Shown one piece after another: positions 23,801 through 35,989 of a DNA stretch of 64,000 nt. The translations under genes were made by a program, and so were the position numbers. The notes below the pieces were generated by a model. That model worked only from the letters and a program-made list of their open reading frames with translations, searched no databases and had not been told where the DNA came from. Within the stretch, counting starts at the first letter, position 1, and every line of letters begins with the position of its first letter. Source of the stretch: Gnetum montanum (lineage: Eukaryota > Streptophyta > Gnetopsida > Gnetales > Gnetaceae); the NCBI GenBank assembly GCA_015680685.1, contig MNCI01023302.1, positions 164,145-228,144 of the forward strand, given 5' to 3'.

Positions 23801-25440
23801 TAGGAACTTTTACCTAGGCTCAATGTTTGCATGGGATTGCATAAATCCATATGAACTAAATCTAATTTTTCTTGAGATATATGTTCTTTTCAAGGAAATG
23901 ACAACCTTGTAAATTTTTTTAGTTATCATATACCATAATCATGATTATCTAGCAAAGAAAATTTTTACATTCCTCATACACTTTCTCCCATTTTCATGTG
24001 GTCCATTGAGCCATAGTTAACATGTCCTAACCAAGCATGCCATAACCATGCTATGTTTTTTGTGACAATGAGGAAATGAACATCCTTCTGTATATATTGC
24101 TCATACATCTGATTTTTACTAATGAGAATAATGGAAATACCTTTTTTATCATCAACCTTAGAGATTTTACAAACATATTTTTCAAATTCAACATGATGCC
24201 CATTGTGACATAATTTCCCCACACTTAATAAATTCTTTGAAAAATCTAGAACAAAATAGATATGGGAAATAACCTATTTGTTACCTTGAGTTTTTGTGAA
24301 GGCAAATGATCCAATCTTGGTAATGGTTAACTTCTTTCTATTGCCTATAGCTACCTTTCCATCATATTTTTCTAAACTTGAGAATAATTTCTTATTTCTT
24401 GTCATGTGATTGCTACACCCACTATCAACATACCAAATATTGTTGTTATTGCTAGCATCTAGCACCTTTGTAGAGATTATGAGTTGATCTTCCTCTTTTT
24501 CAATGTAAAAAAATTACTCATCCTTTTTTTGATCTTCATATTCTACAATTTTGGTTGTGCCCTTCTTTTCATACTTCTTTCTTGATCAACATTCAAGAGT
24601 ATTGTGGGTGTTGGTACCATAGAAATCACAATGCTTACCTTCCTTTGATTAATTTTATCTTCCATGACCATGACCTCCAGATCTACTATGACCATGTTCA
24701 TGCCCTCTGAATGAGGATCCACTTGAGGATCTTTGATATTGATTTTGATTTTGATTGGCTGTCCTCTAAAATTATGCTTGAAATGCATTTGTTGTTGAAT
24801 CCTCTCAATCAACGATCCTTTTCTTGTATTTCTTTAAGCTTCCTATGAGCTCAACCATGGTCATCTTATTGAGATCTCTTACTTCTTCAATAGCCATGAT
24901 GATGGGATCATATCATTTGGTTACACTTCAAAGGGTCTTTTTAACAACACGCCTTTCATCAAGTATTCCTCCATAAGATTCAAGTCCATTTCAAACTTAT
25001 TGAAATAAACTGATGTATTGATAAATATTCTCTGAATCTAGCATGCGCAAAGATTCAAAATCTTTCTTTAATACTTGTAACTTAACAACATGAACTTTTG
25101 ATGATCCCTTGTATGCAATCTCCAATGCATCCCATGCAGCTTTGCTAGTTCAATACATGACAATTTTGGGGAATATTTTCACATCTAACCTAGATTTAAT
25201 GATGAATAATGCTTTTGCATCTTTCTTACGAAGCTCCTTGACTTCATTCTTTTCTACCTCCTTCAAGGCTTGAAATGTTGCTTGATCAATATCTTTTAAT
25301 CCATTTTCAACAAAATCCCACAAATCTTGTGAGATAAAAAATATCTACATCTTTATTTCCTAATACTCATAATTCTCTCCATTGTAGATAGGAACTTAGA
25401 AAGGCATGGATCCATGATTTTGGTCCATTCTAAAGAGATT
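20821..25440 (-). pseudogene. Copia Gag-Pol polyprotein, decayed
   Basis: gag ends with a zinc knuckle CDFYGTNTHNTLEC (about 24,640) whose second Cys is Tyr. Protease: IWYVDSGCSNHM (about 24,440), with the catalytic DSG intact. Integrase zinc region: WHAWLGHVNYGSMDHM (about 24,045), then a decayed core. The RT active site near 21,800 reads YVNDLIYF in place of YVDD. RNase H ends with KHIDIKHHNF and IDIFTKILSHEKFE (21,000-20,850) and stops at 20,821. Numerous stops and frameshifts separate the open pieces. The protein would make, process and integrate the element's cDNA. Confidence 0.88.
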
Positions 25441-25460
25441 TGTTGTCCAGAATTTGAACC

Positions 25461-25477
25461 AACCTACTCTAATACCA
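25461..25477 (-). other. Primer-binding site, initiator tRNA-Met type
   Basis: The minus strand reads TGGTATTAGAGTAGGTT two bases after the LTR; the standard site is TGGTATCAGAGC. Both differences in the first twelve bases are C-to-T. Confidence 0.8.
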
Positions 25478-25479
25478 AA

Positions 25480-25835
25480 TGAAGAATCTAAAGGGCCTTG
25501 GATCTATGATCTAATCTAAAAGGAAATAAACAACTTAGTTAGAACAAACACACTCTTGTGAAACTCTCTTCAATTCTCTTGTTACCAATGAATATGTGTT
25601 GCTACAATTATATAGCCCTTGATCTCCCAAGGATAGATTTGGAGAGATAAGCATGAATCTAGGAAATCATGGGGATGATCATTATCATCTCATTTAAGGA
25701 TCTTCTTAATAAGGGATGAACTAATCATTGGATTAGATAGCAATTATATGGATAAGGTCTCATCTTATTTAATATAGTTTTGTCGATGAGGTATATCTAA
25801 TTCTTTTGTGGAACATCTAGTCATCATATTCCACA
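25480..25835 (-). repeat. 5' LTR of the copia element, 356 bp
   Basis: It runs from TGTGGAATATG to ATTCTTCA on the minus strand, between the target duplication and the PBS. Confidence 0.9.
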
Positions 25836-25840
25836 TTTCT

Positions 25841-26040
25841 CTCATCAACACATTTAATGAGAATTGATTGACTTATTCTATTTCAATAAGAATGTGTTAA
25901 GGTAATGAGTGGGACAAGGTGTGAATATCATAAATGGCATCCTTTCGATCATTTAGAGTGTAGGATTTAGCCATGTCCCCTTTCTATAACATAACATCAT
26001 CCTCATGAGTGGTGTATTGATGATATCCTAATATTCTCTA
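25841..26040 (+). repeat. Copy 2 of the 260-330-bp repeat unit
   Basis: It carries GAGTGGGACAAGGTGTGAA, GTAGGATTTAGCCATGTCCC and CTATAACATAACATCAT in the same order as at 20,230-20,481. A polypurine-like tract and a possible LTR start follow at 26,165. Confidence 0.65.
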
Positions 26041-26164
26041 CTTTTTCCACTTTGTTTTTTTTTTTTTTTGAGTTTTTATTTTGTAAGTATATGAATTCAA
26101 CATCTGATCTCTTCTTGATGAACCTTTCTTCGATACCTCAATAGCCACCATGTAGAAAGGATAA

Positions 26165-27400
26165 TGTTGTATCTACTTTTTTGTTTCAATTTGAAACAAA
26201 AGTAAGTATGCTTTTAACATCCTTCCATAAGCATTTAAGCATCAAATCCCCCAAATACATCATCATAAGGCACATTTTTAGCTCCTAGGGCCCATCAAAA
26301 ATCATCTAGGTTCATAATCTAACTTATGAACTCAATTTTCTATGATACATGAAAAACTTTGGAGTAAAATTTTTTTGAAGTGTTGGAGTTGGAGTTCTCA
26401 CATTAAAATTTTTCAAAGTGTTGGAGCTCCAACATCAAAAAGTTTCTAACTATTAAAGCTAAAATACGTCAAAATTTTTATAATTATTAAAGGTGATAAA
26501 ATGTCAAATTTGGGTTTCTTTTCATACTATAGGACAACATGCCCCAAAAGCAACCTTGAAAGACACATTTTTAGTGTTTGGAGGCCTCCAAGGATCATTC
26601 AAGATCATATCCCAAAATTTTGATGTCAATTCTAATAATGTTTTGGTGTCAAAATTTTTCTAAGTATGATTGATGCAACATCAAAATTTTTCTAAGTATG
26701 AAACAACATTGGATGTCAAAAGTAAGATTGACATGGAACATCAAAGAGCTCATTGACATTAAACATCAAAAGTTAGAATCAACATCAAAAGAAAAAATGA
26801 CATAGAGCTTTAAAGCCAAAGCTCAAACTTACTATTCTCAAACTTATGTCAATTTCAAACAACTTGCTAAAATTTCAAGTTCAATTTTAGCAACCCTAAA
26901 TTAAACTTGGCAACTCTAAGCCTATAAATACAAGCTTAAAATACAACTTTAGGATTGGATCTTTCAGGTGAGATGGTTGGATCTTTGGAGATTAGTTGAA
27001 TTTTTTGAGATTTGAGAGTACTAGTCAAATTTTAAGAGATTGAGATCATAAGCACCTACCACCACCACAGCACTCGTGTCCTTCTTAGTTGCCTTCAATG
27101 CTTTCTGCATCTTCTACATTACCTCCAAACATAGAATTTTCAAGCTTCCACATCACTTTCCAAAGTTGGAAAGTTTTCAACCTCTGCATCAATAATAGGA
27201 ACCTGGGCCAAAACAACATCATTTTAACCTTAAATTGATTTTAGATCACATCTATGGCTTTTCTATCCATTACACAATCCTCCAAAGGTCCAATTTCATC
27301 CTTTAAATCTACATTTTGCTCTAGATCTAAGCTTCTTGTATCGATTCTATCACACTTAGGTTTTTCTCCCATCATTTGTAATCTAGCCGTTCATAGAGGG
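26165..27400 (+). mobile_element. Possible 3' LTR of the Tat host element
   Basis: TGTTGTATC follows the purine-rich GTAGAAAGGATAA. The same arrangement (AAGAGGAGACAA then TGTTGTACTCC) occurs at 51,776 after the other repeat array, which supports an LTR start. A TATA box (TATAAATA) lies at 26,923. No protein homology is seen, and the right end is not defined. Confidence 0.35.
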
Positions 27401-29060
27401 TGAACACTTTATTTTCTCTTCTTTTTTTTAATCAATACAACATTTGCATTTGGGATATTTTCCCATATCAACATTATCTCTTTGTTTTATGCTTACTTAT
27501 GCACATTCTATGCTTGGTTAATTTTCTTTCTCTAATTCTTTACATTATTTTCCTATTGCAACAAAATTACAGAGTTTTCAACATTTCACACATAACTAAT
27601 TTTCAACATTCTATGCTCAACCATTCTCTCATGTCAAAACTTTTCTCACTTCAAAACTTGGCTCACATCAAAACTGGCCTCTTGTTAATACTTGGCTCAA
27701 GTCAAGACTTGGCTTCCATTAAAACTTCATTAATGTTAAAACTACAATGTTTAAATATTTTACATTTTTTTATGTATACTTTATACTTTATTTCTTCTTC
27801 AACATTTATAGCTTATTCTACACAATTTATTTTCCAATAATCCATACTTAGTCAAATTTTCAGCATTCTATACTTGGTCATTTCTCAACTTAAAAATTCC
27901 ATCATTTGGAAAGGAAACCAAAAAAATTTCTCTCTCATCAAAACTATAGTGTTTTTAAAATTTTATGATCATTATCTATATTTTACACTTAAATTTTATT
28001 CCATCATTTATATCTTATTCACATTGTTTCAATGATTTTACCCTTAGTCATTTTTTGTATTAAAAACTTCATATTTTTCATCATTTCCCTACCATTCGTA
28101 GAATGTGTGTGGTAGGCTAAGTCTATATTTGATTAGAGAATTTGTGCCTCTTCATTTTATAATTGTTGATTTATCAAGGGTTATATCGATCTAAAAATCA
28201 TTTACAACCATGTGTTAAGTTCATGGAGATGTTCTTGTAGAGGTGTAGAGAACATTTCTATAGGAACAAGACTTATTTATGATTTTTGAATATTTATTAA
28301 CTTTTATAATTTTTTATGTAAGATATTTAGATGTTGATATGGAAACATATTGACAAGGAGGAACTAGTTAGAGGCATGGTTGATAGCATTAGTGAGAAGC
28401 TATGTGCTATTTCAAGTAGCAATAAGTTTATGTATACTTTTTATTTTGGGTCTTCATATCTTGTTTTTTTATCTTTTTGTATCATAGATTGATGTTTTTA
28501 CAAATGTTCAAATCATAGCAAATTGAGGTAAAGTATCTATCATGGATCCTTCTTTACAACCTCTTCTACATAATGAGCCTAAGAGGAAGGAAAGAATGAA
28601 TGTCATTTCTCAATATGCAATGGAGATGGATTTTCATATAGTGAAGTATTCTAATGTAGTGATGGACCTTACCATGGAGTTGTCAGTGACCAAAGAGAAA
28701 AAGTAAAAATGACTTGTTAAATCAAGAAATTGGTGGACCAGATGGAGAATTTAGGAGGTGATCTCCATGGTAGCACTATGATATGTTATAATCCATGGTA
28801 GCACTTATGTTAGTATTTTGAATTTTTCTAATGCAAGAAAAGAAATGAAACTAATAAAAAATAAATATAAAAGATCTAATCTTGTATAACAAAAACTAAG
28901 TGTTAGTGATAGAAAGTAAAAAAATGGAGCTAAGAAAGTAGTAAAATATTGCAAGTATGTAAATTAAAACACATGACATAATGACCAAGTAAAAATAAAA
29001 AATATGCATAGACTTTAGGAAAAATTGTAAATAATGAAAAGAAAAGCTTAAAAAATTGGG
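27401..29060. other. Gene-poor AT-rich stretch
   Basis: Around 27,600-27,740 there is a loose repetition of TCAAAACTTGGCTCA-like words. A 55-codon plus-strand frame (28,541-28,708) and the frame at 27,400-27,840 show no homology I can name and may be chance. The minus-strand Tat fragment to the right should lead into RT here, but none is visible. Confidence 0.4.
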
Positions 29061-31463
29061 ATGGGATTGTCATGAAGGCTATGCTTAGGCTATGGTTTTT
29101 TAGCCTGCACTCTAGTAGGACCCTTTACACTTTTAACGAACTCTACTATATCCAATTCATCAAATCCTAAGTCTACAAACTCATACATGTTGGAAGATCA
29201 AGAAATGCTAATTTTGAGTTCTCTAGTTTTTGCTTAAATGGAGGTTTCTCCTATGAGAGTTGGTTAGGATGCTAGGCTAGACTCTCCTACAACATCAAGA
29301 CAATAAATTGCAGGGATCCCAAGATCTATGTGAATTACTATCTATTTTTCCTTGCAAAAAAATGAATTTCCTTGTGCAAATGGAAAGAAATGGCATGGTG
29401 ATAGGCTAACCAAAGCCTTCATAAAATAACATTTATACCCAATGACTTCCTAATAATAGCGAATGCTACCTTAGATGTAATGTGAATTTCCATTAAATAT
29501 AGTAACTTAATGATCCATAGGATCTCTACTCTAGCATGACTAAATGAAATTAAAGAAGAGTTATAATTAGAGTACACAACCTATTTCTTGAGGCCTAGAT
29601 GCTCAATGATGAATTATGAGATGACATTGATTCCTACTTCATCATCAATATGTGCCAAGGATGGGGACATATTATCTTCCACTTATATCATGATGTAGAT
29701 CAGAAGTTAGTGTACAAAATGTATGATAAGATGAATTTTAATATCTTCTCCTTTAAAAACCAAGCATTCTACCTCATAGTTTGGAGCATTAAGCACAACT
29801 GACATTGCTTGGGCATGAGGTTGAATCTCTATAAGTACAATGATTAATTTAAGAAGATCCTCTAAAATTAAGCAATGTTCCTTAGAATTCAAAATCAAGT
29901 CATAGAGGACAAGATTAGTCCCCTTTGATTTCATTGCAGTTGCGATTTGGAACAAAAACTTACCTCTAGGTGTTGTCTGTTTACTTAAATATGAAGGAGA
30001 AACAAAGTTTGGTGTAGTAGGAGTTGGTATGATAATGGGGGAGGAAGGGATAGCACCAAGTTTAGCTTGAAAGAATACTTTCTTTTTATTTTAAGTACAA
30101 TGATTGGATTTCTATTCTTTTTCTTTTTCTTTGTTTTATTTAGCCTTCTTTTATGCATGTGTTAGGATTCTAACTGCTGATGTTAGAGTGGGAAGTAAGT
30201 GAGGCTCTTGGAAATTAGGTAAGAAGAATGAATGTGATGGAGGAGGAATTATATATTATAAGATAAGGGGATAGCCAACGGGCTTGGATGGTGTTGGCAA
30301 GGGAAGATAGTTTCTTAGAGGAGACGGAGGATAAGCAAAAGTGGAATTTGACCATGTAGAGTTTTCTTCATTATGAGATGTTATGTCAATGTGTAGGGGA
30401 GCTTTATCTGCATTCTAAGGATAGGAATAAGGAGAGGAAGAATTAGTGTCATCCCAAGAAATATTAATAACAAAAGACCTTTTAAGCCTTAATGAATTTA
30501 ACTAGAGAGATGAATAGAAAGCATTTTGAAATGGACTCATTTGGATTACAAAGGACATTTTACGATGACTTGCGTTATTTTCAAAATGAAGTATAGAAAT
30601 CCTTCTTAAATGTGCATTTAGTGGATCCTAAAAATATACATGTTTTGATTACTTATTTAGATAGGTATGTTGAATGTAGTTTCTTCCTTATCCACCAAGG
30701 CTTGAACATTGTCTTCGAATGTGTCACAATTGTCGGTATCATGCCCTACAACCTCATGATAGTAGAAATATTTATTATAATTATACCACTTTTGGATAAG
30801 TGGATCTCCATCCACTCATTAGGAAGGATCAATGGCCAATTTTTGGATCCTTTTAAATTGAGTCCTTCTTTTCTTTGACACATGTTTAGCAATGATATGC
30901 TCCTCCTTTAGCAGTATGTTGTACAATTGTATGTAGGTCATTAGAAATTTATGGTACTTGGACCTATTCTAAAGTGGTCTTCTTTACCTACCATTGAATG
31001 TGTTTTATCCACCACCATTGGATTTCAAATTTGAATTTCTATTTCCACCATTGTTTCCCTCATTATTTGGTAATGAGGACATGGCTTTATGGTTGGTGAA
31101 ACACATCTACAAGCAGAGAACATGAAGATGTCCTTCCTTACCACCATTGTGGATGCTAACATCACCACTTTTCTCACTATTTAGGTCTTAGAATTGGTAG
31201 TTTCTACTACAGAAATTAATGTTGGCATTTCTAACGAGGTAATTCCCAATGATCAATCTCTATTGGATCTTAATGCTTGCCATTACCTAGACATCATCTT
31301 TGATGAGCAGGTACTCTAGTAACATCACTTATTCAAATTCATTCAACTCAATGAGACAACATAGGTTCAACAAGAATGGTTTTGAATCATTAAATTTCTC
31401 ATAAGTAACTATCCTTTTTAGCTCATTTTCAAAGATTTTTATACTCAATTCTCACTTAGCACA
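29060..31463 (-). pseudogene. Tat-type gag C-terminus, protease and pol linker, truncated
   Basis: On the minus strand a gag segment (RIVTYEKFNDSKP near 31,400) is followed by a Gly/Asn-rich part. A zinc-knuckle region with HEVVGHDTDNCDTFEDNV (about 30,760-30,700) then reads on to QALVDKEE, as in Tat gag. The first Cys is lost and a frameshift lies just before it. The protease region follows at about 29,650-29,330 (IDDEVGINVIS, IIEHLGL, RLWLAYHHAISFHLHKEI), and the linker at 29,215-29,090 (SSNMYEFVDLGFDELDI) matches the one at 6,377. The N-terminal end is cut at 31,463 by the LTR of the Athila-like element. RT is not found to the left. Confidence 0.65.
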
Positions 31464-31465
31464 TG

Positions 31466-32041
31466 TGATGAACCATTAATAATATAGGCTACATTGATGC
31501 ATGCCAATCGGCATAGCCCTGTCAACGTATGATGCATGCTAGGATGCATTAATGCAAGTATGTCAACATTGACACAGCCATTTCCCATATAAATTCACAT
31601 AACCCTCACATTTTTGACACCTTTGGATCTTAGCCTTAGCTAGATTCTTACAATTTCTTCCTTTGATAATTACAATATTTCTCCTATAAGTACTTGTAGC
31701 ATCGATTTATGAGATTGTACAGAATTTTATTTGAGTGCACATATACCTAGATACATTTTCATGGATGATAATAAAATCAAGATTTCCTATATCCATTGTA
31801 GCACTTAGATTAGTTTAACTCTACTTTCAATTTACTTTACATGCAATCTACATTCTTGTTCTTAAATAATTACTATTATCATTCATAAGCAATGTAAGTA
31901 TAATCATTTTTAGCATAACTTATTAATGCTTGGTAATACTAGTAGTGGATACTTGGTATTTCCAATAGTATACGTTTAGTGACCTAGCAACATTAATACT
32001 AGTTTAGGATATGTACAAAAAATGGGAATGGATACCCTTCA
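31466..32041 (+). repeat. 5' LTR of the Athila-like element
   Basis: It pairs with 39842-40425 over its full length. Landmarks are ACATTGATGCAT, ACACCTTTGGATCTTAGCCT, AGATTTCCTATATCCATTG and GTAGTGGATACTTGGT. The 3' end may be 32,041 or a few bases later (TTCATCA). The sequence after it is not a clear PBS. Confidence 0.85.
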
Positions 32042-32559
32042 TCAATGGTTGCAATCAACCTTGAAGAGCAACCAAGGTAAGGAAAGGATAGAGTCCAAGG
32101 TCTAAATAACATCAAAGAAAAGATATCCTAGTCATTCATCAAAAGATAAGGAGAACGATCAAGCAAAGGATCATACAAGAAGGACTAGTAGGTATCGTTC
32201 TCCTAATCCTCAACCTTCACCATTCTTCTCATCATTAAACTCTGACAAGAGAAGAAATGGTCAAGATAGAAGAAGAAATGATCAGGATTGAGATGGATAT
32301 GATATGAAATTCCATCATTATGATAAGAACTAAGAACATAGACAACCATGAGAGGAAGAGGAACATCACTAGGAGAGAAAGCATAGCTAGTCTCATCATG
32401 GGAAGCATGGCCATGAGAGGCACCATCATGAACGTGATGACTATGATGAACCATTGTTGGCTACAAGAAATATGGTTAATATTTTAGAAGAAGTTTGAAT
32501 TCCAACTAGTCATCAAAGGATAGCAAGATTAAAATGCTTGATATGAACAATATTCCTAA

Positions 32560-33178
32560 ATATGAAGGGGATATAATGTTAATCCTCAACATTGTCTGTA
32601 AGCTTTCAATAATGCATGTACCTTACAGAACATTGAGAATGAATGGTAGAAACTAAAATTATTCCCAAGGACACTCATCAAGAAATTAGAAAATTAGTAC
32701 TAGTCCTTGGCAAAGAAATCCATTTATAGGTGGAGTACCATGCTAGAGATATTTAATGACATGTATCAGATGTACCCCTAAGTTTCCACCTTGAGGAAAT
32801 AAATCCAAGAATGGAAGCAAGGAAATCATGAATCCTTGGATGCATCCTTGGGTAGATACTAGTTCCTCTTGCAATGTTGCCTAGGCCATGGATTTCCTCA
32901 AAGGAAGTAACTTCACCATATTATAGATGAGCTCCAAAACAAAACCAGAGAAACTCTTGGGATATATGCCTAAGGGAGACTTTCAAAGATGAAAGCCTAT
33001 CAAATCCAAAGGCTAATTGATCAAGTGGAAAAGGAAGAAGGAGAGCTAAAGAAAAGAGAAAGTGTAAAGGAGTATAACAAGGATCCCTTCATTCACAAAA
33101 GGAATGTGCATTTATATGATTCAGAGGAGGAAGCATCACTAGATGAAGTGGTGAAAAGGAAAATCTTGCTAATCTAGA
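32560..33178 (+). pseudogene. gag of the Athila-like element, decayed
   Basis: The capsid-like retrotransposon gag region shows IFNDMYQMYP, STLRK, IQEWKQGNHESLDASLGRY and CLGHGFPQRK, then IDELQNKTRETLGIYA (32,740-32,965). An open charged frame ends it (32,989-33,177; LIDQVEKEEGELKKRE). A Pro/Gln/Tyr-rich segment (33,550-33,840) follows with stops and resembles that of the minus-strand Athila-like element. The protease is not clearly visible between 33,840 and 34,380. Confidence 0.75.
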
Positions 33179-34384
33179 AATCTATTACTAAAATATTTAG
33201 GTAGATAAAATGTAAGACTCCTTGGATGAGAAGTTTTAAACTAATCTCAAAATAGTGAAGGAGAAGATAGAGTAAGGAAGTTGCAATAGACAAAGAAGTA
33301 GATGGAAGCACATAGGAAGGGAACACTATCAATAGAATGGTAAGGCTGCAATGATTGATAAATTTGCAAGTTCCAAGATAGATGATAAAGAATGTAAAAT
33401 TTTTCACTATGAACATCCTAAGGGATGTGTTCATAGTGTTACATCTACAATAATATGGGATGTACACGTTGAATCCAAAATTGGAAAGAAATTAATCACC
33501 CAAGAGATTGCTTTATCCATAAGGCAATTACAAGTAGCAGTTCCATCAAATACAATATTATCCAAGTGGAGCATCACCTCAACCTCATAAGTAGTATCAA
33601 CAATGGTAAAACCCACAATCATGGGGAAAGCCACCATAGCAACAATAATATCCTTACAAAAAGCTAGACCCTTATGTATATTAGGTTCAACAACCTGTAT
33701 CTCCTCATGGATCTGCAAAACACACTCCCTTCTCTCTTTACCACTATCCTTTAGAATATCACCAAACCCCCACTTCATGAACCAAGTCTCCCTCTACTTA
33801 TCCTCCTTTGTATCCATCACCTCACCTTGTACCTTTTAACACAATCCCTTGCCATCTGCAGCATTGATGCAAGGAGAAATTTCATCATAGCCATAGCAAC
33901 AAAATGTCACAAGGGTAATACACTTATAGCTAGATATCATCTAAGTGGCTCTGAGCATAAGCCTTGAAAGATGAATATGGACCATGAAAAGCACATCTAT
34001 CCTAGCATGCAATTAGTGTACTGAAACATCAAATGTTCAGACATGCCTATATGTAGTAGCCACAAAGCAAGAAGATATCTAATGGCTGACCATAAAAAGT
34101 AATTCTAAATCCACAAGATGCATGGAACTAGTGGAGGTCCTCACAAGTGCTTACATAGACAACATGGATGGAGTGGAGCAAATTCATAAATAAATTTCTC
34201 ACAAAGACATAGAAATAGATTGGGGGAAGCTGAAAATCCTTGATGATTTCAAGCAAGAGTCCCTTGAACTTAAATTTTTACCAACAATATTATAATATGC
34301 CTTTCTTAATAATGTCAAGTTGGTAATTATTAATGTCAATCTTTCCTAAGAACAAAAATAGAAGCTACTAAAACTAGTGAACAA

Positions 34385-35720
34385 ATGGCTAACAACCTTT
34401 TCATTGTCATATCACGATCTAAAAAGGATAGATTAGCAAATATGTTAGCATCGAATCTATACAGACCCCTCTATCGAGTAGTCACAAAGGGGAATCCAAA
34501 ACTTAAGCAAGTTATTAAAGATAAATTTGAACAACTTCCTAAGGCAACATTCATTTATCCTATTGCATACAATGAGGGTGTAAGCCAACTCATGATTGTG
34601 CCAAAGAAAGGAAGAAAATCGAGAATCTATAGAGATTTTAGGTTGCTTAATATTGCAACATTTAAAGATCATTTTCCATTGCCATTTTTGGACCAATTGT
34701 TGGGCACAATTATGGGGCATAACCATTACAATTTTTTGGATGATTATAGTAATTATAACCAAATCAAGATAGCACTAGAAAATCAAGCCAAGATGACTTT
34801 CAAAAGTTCTTGAGGGACTTTAACCTATGAAAAGATGCCTTTTGACCTATGTAATGCCCGTGCAACTTTCCAACACCTCATGCTTAGTATTTTTCAACAA
34901 TAAATCAATAGTGGTGTGGAAGTCTTTATGGATGACTTTTCCACCTATGGTACCAACTTTTAACAAAACTTGAACCATCTAGAGAATGTGCTTAAGCATT
35001 GTGTAAAGATAAACTTATGGCTTAATTGGAAAAAAAGCCACTTGATGATCCAAGAAGGCATTGTCTTGGAACACCAAATTTCAGGAAAGGGGATCGAGGT
35101 GGACTTAGAAAAAGTATAGGTTATCTAAAGAATTACTAGATAACCTCAAACTATAATAGATATGAGATCATTCCTTGCCATACTAGATATTATAAGTGCT
35201 TCATTAAGAATTTCTCCAAGATTGTCAAACCATTGATGAAGCTTACAAAGAAAGATGCATCTTTCAACTAGACCAAGAAATGTGAAAAAGCATACCAATA
35301 GTTAGACCAAAAGCTCATAGAAACTCCCATTCTACATGTTTCAAATTGATCTAGACCATTCCACATAATGACAAATGCATCCAACTATGCATTGGGAATA
35401 GCGCTTATATAACTATATGACTAGAAACATCCATAACACATCCATTGTGCAAGTGGAACCATTGTGGATGCACAAATAAATTACACTATATAAGAAGAAG
35501 CTCATGATGGTGGTGTATGCCTTGGTAAAATTTAGCAACTATGTGCTTAACTATTAAATATTTATTCACACTAACCACAATGCTATCAAATTCCTAATTA
35601 ACAAGTTAGCAATGAGGCCCTGGGTCATACCATGGCAGTAATTTTGTAAGAATTCAAGCTTACCATAGTGGACAAGAAGGGAACAAAGAACATAGTTTTC
35701 AATCACTTGTCTCAGTTATG
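34385..35720 (+). pseudogene. Reverse transcriptase and RNase H of the Athila-like element
   Basis: The frame at 34,385-34,812 contains the RT fingers (QLMIVPKKGRKSRIYRDFRLLN). After a TGA the palm continues with MPFDLCNARATFQ and the catalytic box VFMDDF (about 34,925), which is intact. Then come EHQISGKGIEVDLEK and the RNase H region, ending VDKKGTKNIVFNHLS (about 35,665-35,710). Stops are mainly TAG and TAA. Integrase follows after about 270 bp. Confidence 0.85.
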
Positions 35721-35989
35721 ATGGGATAATAAAGAGAATGTGGATCCTTTATTTGATCAATTTATAAATGAACTCCTCTTTACTAAATCTATCAATGTTC
35801 AAGAGCCCATGGATACCAATTGGTACAATGAGTTTCTCTTCTATCTTCTCACACAAGAGACTCTAGCTAAATGGAACAATAAGAAGAAATAGCAGTTTCT
35901 TCATCAGGTCAAGAAAACTACATGGAAATCCAAATCAACCTTTACAAGGTTTATACCAATGACTTGGTTTGATGGTGTGTACCTGATGA

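Larger units (their letters stand above)
20487..25835 (-). mobile_element. Ty1/copia element, full structure, decayed
   Basis: Both LTRs are present (25835-25480 and 20807-20487 on the minus strand), starting TGTGGAATATGATGA and ending GATTCTTCA. A 5-bp target duplication TTTCT lies at 20482-20486 and 25836-25840. An initiator-Met PBS follows the 5' LTR, and a purine-rich tract (GTGAGGGAGGGGGTGTT) precedes the 3' LTR. The domain order gag, protease, integrase, RT, RNase H is that of Ty1/copia. The element sits in the 3' repeat array of the Tat host element. Confidence 0.92.

Noticed and set aside
33431-33778. 115-codon minus-strand ORF
   Set aside because: It lies antisense to the Pro/Gln-rich gag end of the plus-strand Athila-like element and has no homology I recognise; a shadow frame is the simpler reading.
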